From positions 124,001 to 188,000 of the forward strand of contig NZ_JBHFEI010000001.1 in NCBI RefSeq assembly GCF_041928815.1: a DNA stretch of 64,000 bases, read 5' to 3'. Both the position numbers and the translations under genes were made by a program. The stretch is from JBHFEI01 sp041928815. GTDB taxonomy: Bacteria; Pseudomonadota; Alphaproteobacteria; Rhizobiales; Rhizobiaceae. Below are positions 58,264 to 64,000 of this stretch, one piece after another. Below the pieces are notes generated by a model. That model was given only the letters and a program-made list of their open reading frames with translations. It did not search any database and was not told where the DNA came from. The stretch's first letter is position 1. Each line of letters opens with the position of its first letter.

Positions 58264-59052
58264 ATGTCACTTTCCACGAGAATCGCGGCGCATCTGCCCT
58301 ATCTCCGGCGCTTCTCCCGGGCGATCACCGGATCGCAGACCTCCGGCGATGCCTATGTCGCGGCGGTTCTCGAGGCGCTGATCGACGATCTTTCGCTGTT
58401 TCCACAGGAGACATCCGACCGGGTGGCGCTTTTCAAGCTCTTCTGCGGGCTGATCGACGGTCTCGACGTGCGGCTGCCGGAGACGTCCTCGCCTTTCGGC
58501 TGGGAACAGCGCGCCGCCGCCAACCTCGCCCTCGTCCGGCCGATGGCGCGGCGCGCCTTCCTGCTCGTCTCCGTCGAGGGTTTTACTGCAGCGGAGACCG
58601 CCCGCATCCTCGATCTCGACGCGGAAGTGATCGGCCGGCTGCTCGGCGAGGCGTCGAACACGATCTCGCGCGAGGTCGCGACCGACATCATGATCATCGA
58701 GGACGAACCGCTGATCGCCATGGACATCGAGGACATGGTCAAAAGCCTCGGCCATTGTGTCACCGGCATCGCGCGAACCCATGCGGAAGCAGTCGAGCTT
58801 TACCGTGCCACCCGGCCGAAGATGGTGCTCGCCGACATCCAGCTCGCCGACGGCAGTTCGGGGATCGACGCGGTCAACGAGATCCTCAAGGACGCGACCC
58901 TGCCGGTGATCTTCATCACCGCCTTCCCGGAGCGGCTGCTGACCGGCGAAAAGCCGGAGCCGGCCTTCCTGGTGACCAAGCCGTTCAGCCCGGACATGGT
59001 CAAGGCGCTGATCAGCCAGGCCCTGTTCTTCGACGAGAACGCGCGGGACTGA
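58264..59052 (+). CDS. phyR: general stress response regulator PhyR
   Basis: This 262-residue two-domain regulator has residues 1-135 sigma-factor-like (LPYLRRFSRAITGSQTSGDAYVAAVLEALI, LVSVEGFTAAETARILDLDAEVIGRLLGEA) and residues 140-262 as a receiver domain. Asp191 (LADIQLADG) is the phospho-acceptor, E146 and D147 form the acid pocket, and the late Lys is in VTKPFSPD. When phosphorylated, the sigma-like domain mimics EcfG and binds NepR, freeing the sigma factor. It is divergent from nepR. A kinase of the usual HWE/HisKA_2 (PhyK) type is not seen nearby. Confidence 0.95.
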   Translation: MSLSTRIAAHLPYLRRFSRAITGSQTSGDAYVAAVLEALIDDLSLFPQETSDRVALFKLFCGLIDGLDVRLPETSSPFGWEQRAAANLALVRPMARRAFLLVSVEGFTAAETARILDLDAEVIGRLLGEASNTISREVATDIMIIEDEPLIAMDIEDMVKSLGHCVTGIARTHAEAVELYRATRPKMVLADIQLADGSSGIDAVNEILKDATLPVIFITAFPERLLTGEKPEPAFLVTKPFSPDMVKALISQALFFDENARD

Positions 59053-59113
59053 CGCCGCGCCTGTCGAAGCAAGGCGAAGCGAAGCCGGCAGCGGCGCGAC
59101 CGGCGGGGATCGC

Positions 59114-60232
59114 CTATCCCGGCAGCTGGCGCTCCGGCGGGTGCGTGCGCAATTCGTCGACCAGCGTCATGGCGATCAGCGAGAGCGGCAGCGCCAGCAT
59201 GGCGCCGACCGCGCCCCACATCCATGTCCAGAAGATGATGGCGACGAAGATCAGGAACGGATTGACCTCGAGCCTGCGCCCAAGGATCGAGGGGGTGACG
59301 AGGTTCTCCATGACTAGGTGCAGGAGGAAGAAGCCGGTCGCCGGGGCGAGCGCCAGCACCAGCCCGTCATGGGTCAGAAGCCCGGCGGCGGCCAGGGCCA
59401 GCGTCATCAGGGTCACGCCGAGAAACGGCACGAAACTCGAGATGAAGGCAAAGAAGCCCCAGAGCGGCGCCATCGACAGGCCGCCGGCGAAGGCGATCAC
59501 CATGGTGACGACGCCGAGGCAGAGATAGATCAGCGAGGCCATCGAGAAATAGAAGGCGAGGCTGTGCTCGATGGCGTTCATCACCCGGATCGCCGTCAGC
59601 CGTCTCTCCCGGATCGTGAACGCCATGATGATCGTCTTGCGCAGCTCGGCGCGGCCGACGAGGAACAGGCCGAGGGCGGCGATGAACACCGCCGTCTGGA
59701 CCAGGGCGGGGGTGAGGCCGGCCGCGACGATGCCGAGCACGACGCCGCTGTTTTCCATGACCATGCCGCGGATCGCCTCGCCCTGGTCGCCATTGCCGGC
59801 GGAGACGCGCAGGAACTCGAAGCGCTCGAGGAAGGGCATGATGCGGGAGAGCACGTCCTCGATCATGCGCGGCGCGGCGGCGGCAAGCTGGGACAAGGGC
59901 TCGGCGAGCGTGTTGGCGAGCCAGAACAGGCCGGCGACGAAAATGGCCGCGACGATCAGCCCGCCGAGCATCGGCGGCACGCCGAGCTTGCCGAGCGTGT
60001 CGGCCGCCTCGCCGAGCACGATGCCGACGACGATCGCCAGCGTGATCGGCATGAGGATCGGCTCCATCAGCGACACCACCGCCGCGGCGGCGATGATGAA
60101 CAGTCCGATGATGCTGACGGCGCAGACGAGGGTCAGCGGCTCGTAGACGCGGGGCGTGGCCGGCGTCGCCGGATCGGTCGCAGGCGGTTCCGTGCGTGCT
60201 CCCCGGGAGCGTGTCAGATTGATTTCCAGCAA
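59114..60232 (-). CDS. AI-2E family transporter (TqsA/PerM-like)
   Basis: This membrane protein of about 372 residues has the AI-2E pattern: YEPLTLVCAVSIIGLFIIAAAAVVSLMEPILMPITLAIVVGIVL, GVPPMLGGLIVAAIFVAGLFWLANTL, and a late FAFISSFVPFLGVTLMTLALAAAG with FLLHLVMENLVTPSILGRRLEVNPFLIFVAIIFWTWMWG. Members include autoinducer or solute exporters, and substrates are mostly unproven. The TTG start at 60232 is chosen because an exact EcfG promoter lies about 65 bases upstream. The open frame also extends across that promoter, which cannot be coding for this gene. It is convergent with phyR. Confidence 0.85.
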   Translation of the reverse strand: MLEINLTRSRGARTEPPATDPATPATPRVYEPLTLVCAVSIIGLFIIAAAAVVSLMEPILMPITLAIVVGIVLGEAADTLGKLGVPPMLGGLIVAAIFVAGLFWLANTLAEPLSQLAAAAPRMIEDVLSRIMPFLERFEFLRVSAGNGDQGEAIRGMVMENSGVVLGIVAAGLTPALVQTAVFIAALGLFLVGRAELRKTIIMAFTIRERRLTAIRVMNAIEHSLAFYFSMASLIYLCLGVVTMVIAFAGGLSMAPLWGFFAFISSFVPFLGVTLMTLALAAAGLLTHDGLVLALAPATGFFLLHLVMENLVTPSILGRRLEVNPFLIFVAIIFWTWMWGAVGAMLALPLSLIAMTLVDELRTHPPERQLPG

Positions 60233-60296
60233 GATGGCCCCCAAAGGCAGGGCGGGCGCGCGGTCTACTCCGGCGCAGGCGCCTGCGATCACGCTT

Positions 60297-60321
60297 AACG
60301 TACAAGCTGCGCTCCGGTTCC
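60297..60321 (-). promoter_or_regulatory. EcfG-type promoter of the AI-2E transporter
   Basis: On the minus strand GGAAC and CGTT are separated by 16 bases. It lies between the stop of the upstream response regulator (60340) and the transporter start, so the transporter has its own stress-inducible promoter. Confidence 0.8.
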
Positions 60322-60339
60322 GCCCCGACCGGGGAGATC

Positions 60340-60774
60340 CTATCGCGCGTCCGATCCGCCGTCCGGCCGCAAACGGAAACGCGCGGTCGTCTCGCCGATC
60401 ACGGCTGCCAGCGTGTCGAAGAATTCGATCGCCGCCGACTTTGTAACGAATTCCTCGGCGCCGCGACGCTTCGCCTCCTCGGCGATGGCGGGATCGGGCG
60501 CGCCGGTGACGTAGACGACCGGCGGATGGTGCGGCACCGCGATCAGCCTCGGCAGGATGTCGAGCCCGGTCTCCCCGATCAGATAATGGTCGAGCACGAC
60601 GACGTCGAACCGTCCGCTTGCAAGACGCGCGAGCCCGCCCTCCCCGTCGCTGGCGCAGACGACGCCGATGCCGCGCCGCGCCAGGCTTTTGCGCAGCAGG
60701 AAGCAGAGCGCCTCGTCGTCGTCGATGTAGAGCACGGAGGTCTGGCCGCCGGGCGGACGCGCCGTCGCCTGCAT
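60340..60774 (-). CDS. single-domain response regulator (second in kinase operon)
   Basis: This 144-residue receiver domain without output has the acid cluster YIDDDEALCFLL, phospho-acceptor Asp62 in VVVLDHYLIGETGLDIL, Thr in VYVTGAPD and Lys in FVTKSAAIEFF. It begins with an ATG that overlaps the stop codon of the preceding regulator by one base (TGATG), so the two are translationally coupled. It probably works as a phosphate sink or relay with the kinase upstream. The C-terminal tail (RFRLRPDGGSDAR) is short. Confidence 0.9.
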   Translation of the reverse strand: MQATARPPGGQTSVLYIDDDEALCFLLRKSLARRGIGVVCASDGEGGLARLASGRFDVVVLDHYLIGETGLDILPRLIAVPHHPPVVYVTGAPDPAIAEEAKRRGAEEFVTKSAAIEFFDTLAAVIGETTARFRLRPDGGSDAR

Positions 60775-61217
60775 CACCCGACCTCCGGCAGCGCCATGAC
60801 CGACATGAACAGGCCGAGCTGGCGGATCGCCTCGACGAAACGGTCGTACTGCATCGGCTTCGGCACGTAGACATTGGCGCCGAGGGAGAAGCAGTGCTGC
60901 ACCTCGCGGGGATCGTCGGTGGTCGTCAGGACGATGACCATCACCCGCGCGATGCACTTACTCGAACGGATGCGGCTCAGGATGTCGATGCCGGACATGT
61001 CCGGCAGGTTGAGATCGAGAAGCACGAGCAGCGTCCGGCCGTTCTGCACGGCGCCCGTGCCGTCCGGGCCGAGCAGATAGTCGAGCGCCGGCAGGCCGCC
61101 GGAAAACGCCATGATCTCGTTGGTCACGCCGGCGCGCCGGATGTTCTTCTCGATCAGGCGCGCATGTCCCTCGTCATCCTCGATCATCACGATCGTGACC
61201 GGCTTCGATCCCGACAT
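60774..61217 (-). CDS. Rcp1-like response regulator (first in kinase operon)
   Basis: This 147-residue single receiver domain of the Rcp1/CheY-like group begins IVMIEDDEGHARLIEKNIRRAG, with Asp68 in LVLLDLNLPDMSG, Thr in VIVLTTTDDPREV and Lys in YVPKPMQYDRF. The helix-4 segment (DPREVQHCFSLGANVYVPKP) is typical of regulators paired with phytochrome- or CHASE-type kinases. Its start lies 44 bases inside the end of the kinase gene, an overlap that suggests tight coupling. Confidence 0.92.
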   Translation of the reverse strand: MSGSKPVTIVMIEDDEGHARLIEKNIRRAGVTNEIMAFSGGLPALDYLLGPDGTGAVQNGRTLLVLLDLNLPDMSGIDILSRIRSSKCIARVMVIVLTTTDDPREVQHCFSLGANVYVPKPMQYDRFVEAIRQLGLFMSVMALPEVG

Positions 61218-62724
61218 CGCTCTCTCCCCTTTCGGCGACCGACCTCAGATCGGCCGCGATCGTCCATGTGAAGACCGATCCCTCTCCCTGCGTCGACCCG
61301 GCGACGACGTCGCCGCCCAAGCGGCGGCACAGGGTGCGCACATGGGCAAGCCCTATGCCTTCTCCCGGCCGCGTCTGCGGTCCCGAACGCCGGAACAGGT
61401 CGAAAACACGCTCGAGGTCGTGGGCGGCGATGCCACGGCCGGTGTCGGCGATCGAGACGGTCACCGTCTGGCCGCGCCTCTCGGCCGACACGCTGACGAA
61501 CAGCGCGCGCTGAGGATCGGCGTATTTGAGGCAGTTGTCCAGAAGATTGGCGAAGATCTGCTGCAGCGCCAGCCGGTCGCTGACGACGGCGGGAAGCGAG
61601 GCCGGAATGGTGACCGTGGCTCCGGCCTCGTCGATCTGCCGCTGCACCGCGGAGGCGCAGGCCCGAAAGAGGTCCGAAAGCGAGACCTGTTCGGGCTGCA
61701 GCGGACGCGTGCCGGCCCGCGACAGGCGCAAGATCGCCGCGATGAGGTCGTCCATGCGCGTGATGGAACTGCGGATGAAGCGCAGCGCCTCCGGCACGTC
61801 CTCGCGCACGGCCTCGGAGGCGGCGCGGGCAAGCGGATCGTCCGGCGGCCCGCCGTCCTTCAGCCTCTGGTCCATGTAGCGGCCGATGACCTCGGCCGCC
61901 CGCTCCAGCTCGGAGGCGAAGCCGCTGATGTTGACCAGCGGCGCCTTCAGGTCGTGGCTGACGATATAGGCAAAGTTCTGGATCTCCTTGTTCGCGCGTT
62001 CGAGGAAGGCGGTGCGGGCGCGCACGCGCGCCTCAAGCACGTCGTTCTGCGCCGCAAGGGCGAGGCGAGCCCGTTCGATCTGGCGGAAGACGATGACGGC
62101 GAGCACCGTGCCGCCGCCGATCAAGAGGATGAGGAGGCCGGCGCCGCCGACGATCGAGAGGATCAGGTTGAAGGAAATGCTGCGCAGCGTCCTGATTTCT
62201 GTCAGTGCGGTGTTCTGCGACAGGGCTTCGAGCCGATCGAAGATCTGGCGCAGTTCGTCCATCAGCCGCAGCCCCCTGCCCTCGCGAATGAGGGCGATCG
62301 CCTGCGCTTCGCGGCCGCTGCGCTTGAGGTCGATCGTCTCGCGCAGTTCGTCGAGCTTCTGCATCACCAGTTCGTTCAGCCGCTCGATGGTCGGCTGGTC
62401 GGCGCCGATCGTGCCGAGATCGCGCCGCAACCGGCCGAGATGGGCGACGATCGACTGTTCGGCCGTGTCAAAGGGTGCGAGGTAGTGCGTGTCGGAGGTG
62501 ATGAAATAGCCGCGCTGGCTGGTCTCGGCGTCCTGGATCAGCGCCAGGAGGCGAACGACGCGGCCGCTGATGCGCGAGGCCTCGAGAACCCGCCGTCCTT
62601 CTTCCTGCGCATCGCGGGCGAATTCGAGCGCGGCCAGGACGAGCGCGAGCAAAAGCAGCGAGCCTGCAAGCAGGATCGCCGCGATGCCGTCACGCAGGCT
62701 GCCGGATTTGCGTCTGATCAACAT
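61174..62724 (-). CDS. membrane histidine kinase with CHASE3 domain
   Basis: This 516-residue kinase has a transmembrane helix at about residues 13-34 and a periplasmic CHASE3 domain (RVVRLLALIQDAETSQRGYFITSDTHYLAPF, IQDAETSQRGY being the signature). A second helix lies at about residues 186-213. HisKA follows, with His257 in IVSHDLKAPL and a long insert after it (RYMDQRLKDGGPPDDPLARAAS), then the ATPase domain (NLLDNCLKYADP, IADTGRGIAAHDLERVFDLF, GEGIGLAHVRTLCRRLGG). It is the first of a three-gene operon with two receivers. It is not of the HWE type that usually drives PhyR, so a link to PhyR is only positional. Confidence 0.92.
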   Translation of the reverse strand: MLIRRKSGSLRDGIAAILLAGSLLLLALVLAALEFARDAQEEGRRVLEASRISGRVVRLLALIQDAETSQRGYFITSDTHYLAPFDTAEQSIVAHLGRLRRDLGTIGADQPTIERLNELVMQKLDELRETIDLKRSGREAQAIALIREGRGLRLMDELRQIFDRLEALSQNTALTEIRTLRSISFNLILSIVGGAGLLILLIGGGTVLAVIVFRQIERARLALAAQNDVLEARVRARTAFLERANKEIQNFAYIVSHDLKAPLVNISGFASELERAAEVIGRYMDQRLKDGGPPDDPLARAASEAVREDVPEALRFIRSSITRMDDLIAAILRLSRAGTRPLQPEQVSLSDLFRACASAVQRQIDEAGATVTIPASLPAVVSDRLALQQIFANLLDNCLKYADPQRALFVSVSAERRGQTVTVSIADTGRGIAAHDLERVFDLFRRSGPQTRPGEGIGLAHVRTLCRRLGGDVVAGSTQGEGSVFTWTIAADLRSVAERGESDVGIEAGHDRDDRG

Positions 62725-62882
62725 CTCTGGTGCCGCCCCACCACCAGAACTCCATAGTCGACATTTCACCCATCGTTCGCGCGCCATGCAACCGCGCGTC
62801 GGGGTAAAAATCAACCCGGAAGATATGGCCTTTCGCGAGGACGGCGGCCGCCGGCAGCCGGCTGGGCTTCACGAAGCGGTGA

Positions 62883-63053
62883 TCAGAGTTCGCTCGGCGG
62901 AAAGATCTTCAGCGTGACGGACAGCAATGCCAGGCCGCAGACGACGACGATCAATGCCGCGGCCATCCCGGCCATCGTCAGCGGCGCCAGGATGCCGGAG
63001 GCCAGCACGAGGCCGAAGAGGGCGGCAGCGATCCGGGGAAGCCAGTACAGCAT
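62883..63053 (-). CDS. small two-helix membrane protein
   Basis: This 56-residue protein has two hydrophobic segments (IAAALFGLVLASGILAPL and AGMAAALIVVVCGLALLSV) and a short tail KIFPPSEL. A very good ribosome-binding site (GAGGAGAG, 5 bases from the ATG) supports it as a real gene. A weak EcfG-like promoter (GGAAC, 16 bases, CATT) lies at 63114-63138 on the minus strand, but the -10 has one mismatch. No family is recognised. Confidence 0.6.
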   Translation of the reverse strand: MLYWLPRIAAALFGLVLASGILAPLTMAGMAAALIVVVCGLALLSVTLKIFPPSEL

Positions 63054-63247
63054 GTCATCTCTCCTCTTGCCCGGCCGCGACGGGTGTCGCGGCGGCGTGG
63101 TCCACGGGGCAGGAATGTTTCACGGGCATGTGCGTTCCCGCCGCCCGCAAAAAAATACCGCGGGACGCTGCAACCGCAGCCGATCCGCCCACGTTTTCGC
63201 AGCGTAGGAACGCGGGTTACCCACCGGCTATATGGCGAGGATCATGG

Positions 63248-63649
63248 ATGATGCGGGAACGGTCGATCAGGAAAACGGGTCTGGTGCTTGCGGCCTGCGC
63301 CCTGCCCTACGTGGCGGTGGCCGACAATGGCCGGTTGACGGGCGAGGACATTCGCGAGGCCGTGGTCGGACGCACGGTCTATCTCGCCGCGCCGCTCGGG
63401 GGCGAGTTTCCGCTGAATTACCGGCCGTCCGGCGTGGTCGACGGCAATGGCACGGCGCTGGGCCTCGGAAAATTCATCCAGCCCACCGACAAGGGCAAAT
63501 GGTGGATCGCCGGCGACCGGCTCTGCCAGCAGTTCAAGGTCTGGTACAAGGGATCGAAGATGTGCTTCACGCTGCAATCGGCCGGCCCGAACCGGGTGAA
63601 GTGGGTGCGGGACAATGGCGAGACGGGCGTGGCCCGCATCTCGGACTGA
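63248..63649 (+). CDS. small exported protein of unknown function
   Basis: This 133-residue protein has a signal peptide (MMRERSIRKTGLVLAACALPYVAVA). The mature domain contains LTGEDIREAVVGRTVYLAAPLGGEFPLNYRPSG, KWWIAGDRLCQQFKVWYKGSKMCFTLQ and VKWVRDNGETGVARI, with two Cys likely to form a disulfide. The pattern resembles exported rhizobial proteins of the DUF995 type, but the match is not firm. The start is one of two nearby ATG codons behind GAGG. It stands alone between the small membrane protein and the RidA gene. Confidence 0.7.
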   Translation: MMRERSIRKTGLVLAACALPYVAVADNGRLTGEDIREAVVGRTVYLAAPLGGEFPLNYRPSGVVDGNGTALGLGKFIQPTDKGKWWIAGDRLCQQFKVWYKGSKMCFTLQSAGPNRVKWVRDNGETGVARISD

Positions 63650-63713
63650 TCGCACACCCAAGGGGGCGCGCATGGCCGTCCGGAAGACGGCCATGCGCGG
63701 GAAAGCGGGAAAG

Positions 63714-64000
63714 TCAGAGCGCCGCGACGACGATGACCTCGAAGAGGTATTCCGGCGAGGCGAGCTTCGATTCGCCGGTGGCGCGGGCAGGCGCATGGCC
63801 GGCGGGCACCCAGGCATCCCAGACTTCGTTCATCTTGGAAAAATCGGCGATGTCGGCGAGCCAGATCGTGGCCGAGAGAATCTTGGTCTTGTCGGAGCCT
63901 GCGAGCGCCAGCAGGCGATCGACCTCGGACAGCGCGTGGCGAGCCTGATCGGCGACGCTTTCTCCCGGCTTGCCGACCTGGCCTGCGAGATAGACGGTGC
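63714..64000 (-). CDS. RidA/YjgF-family protein (partial)
   Basis: This is the C-terminal 95 residues of a RidA-family protein, cut by the window edge. Visible are TVYLAGQVGKPGESVADQARHALSEVDRLLALAGSDKTKIL, ATIWLADIADFSKMNEVWDAWVPAGHAPARATGESKLASPEYLFEVIVVAAL. This is the usual end of the family, with the Arg in PARATGE of the active pocket. RidA proteins hydrolyse reactive imines or enamines from PLP enzymes. The N-terminal third is outside the window. Confidence 0.9.
   Translation of the reverse strand, partial: TVYLAGQVGKPGESVADQARHALSEVDRLLALAGSDKTKILSATIWLADIADFSKMNEVWDAWVPAGHAPARATGESKLASPEYLFEVIVVAAL

Noticed and set aside
1..64000. CRISPR arrays, insertion sequences, prophage or plasmid genes
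   Set aside because: No regularly spaced repeats, transposase, integrase, capsid or replication genes were found. Only the nuclease gene in the glc operon has clearly deviant composition.

Overview
The window is high-GC chromosomal DNA of an alphaproteobacterium, most likely a member of the Rhizobiaceae or a close relative in the Hyphomicrobiales. The evidence is the PhyR/NepR general stress pair with EcfG-type promoters, the short-form hisG with hisZ, a CIRCE-controlled groESL, the bcsN-bcsA-bcsB cellulose operon, a plant-type (GCS2) glutamate-cysteine ligase followed by a DUF937 gene, an F1-ATPase zeta inhibitor, DUF1127 and DUF3422 proteins, and an LpxQ-like outer-membrane barrel. Genes are densely packed on both strands, and most of the window looks like stable core genome. 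I see no prophage, insertion sequence or CRISPR array.

Layout. 1-7.3 kb: the edge of a probable HAD hydrolase gene, groES-groEL behind a heat-shock promoter and CIRCE, a PAS-like mini-protein, then redox genes (ferredoxin reductase, GST, GFA protein) and an exported phytase-like esterase. 7.3-11.4 kb: hisS-hisZ-hisG and an XRE regulator. 11.6-13.7 kb: a second PAS-like mini-protein, two metal-associated exported proteins (DUF305 and a His/Cys-rich partner) and tag. 14-16.6 kb: two tandem L,D-transpeptidases and an outer-membrane barrel. 16.6-24.8 kb: glycolate oxidase glcD-glcE-[nuclease]-glcF, with a divergent LysR gene, a DUF3422 gene and a GntR regulator. 24.9-30.4 kb: NUDIX, PiT phosphate transporter, rsmE, gshA, DUF937. 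30.5-34.5 kb: DUF1127, an LrhA-like LysR regulator, oxyR, and adhP behind a perfect FNR/FixK box. 34.6-43.4 kb: MAPEG, guaB, zeta inhibitor, MBL hydrolase, MFS exporter, ppx/gppA-rlmE-VOC, tRNA-Gln(CUG). 43.5-52 kb: a small Arg-rich lipoprotein and the cellulose operon bcsN-bcsA-bcsB-TPR protein. 52-56.5 kb: FAH-family enzyme, a peroxiredoxin-like/2OG-dioxygenase fusion, a DadA-like oxidase and a YqhA-like membrane protein. 56.6-64 kb: a general-stress neighbourhood (DUF1328, small proteins, nepR, phyR, AI-2E-family transporter, and a histidine kinase with two response regulators), small exported or membrane proteins, and a RidA gene cut by the window edge.

Two things stand out. First, a 246-residue NucS/DUF91-type nuclease gene of about 45% GC sits between glcE and glcF in DNA of roughly 70% GC. 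It has a 4-nt gap to glcE and a one-base stop/start overlap with glcF, so it looks like a foreign gene placed inside a metabolic operon without breaking it. Second, the 56.6-60.4 kb region carries four exact matches to the EcfG promoter (GGAAC-N16/17-CGTT), each just upstream of a gene, around a phyR/nepR pair that has no ecfG sigma gene beside it. These matches allow several small unknown proteins to be assigned tentatively to the general stress regulon.
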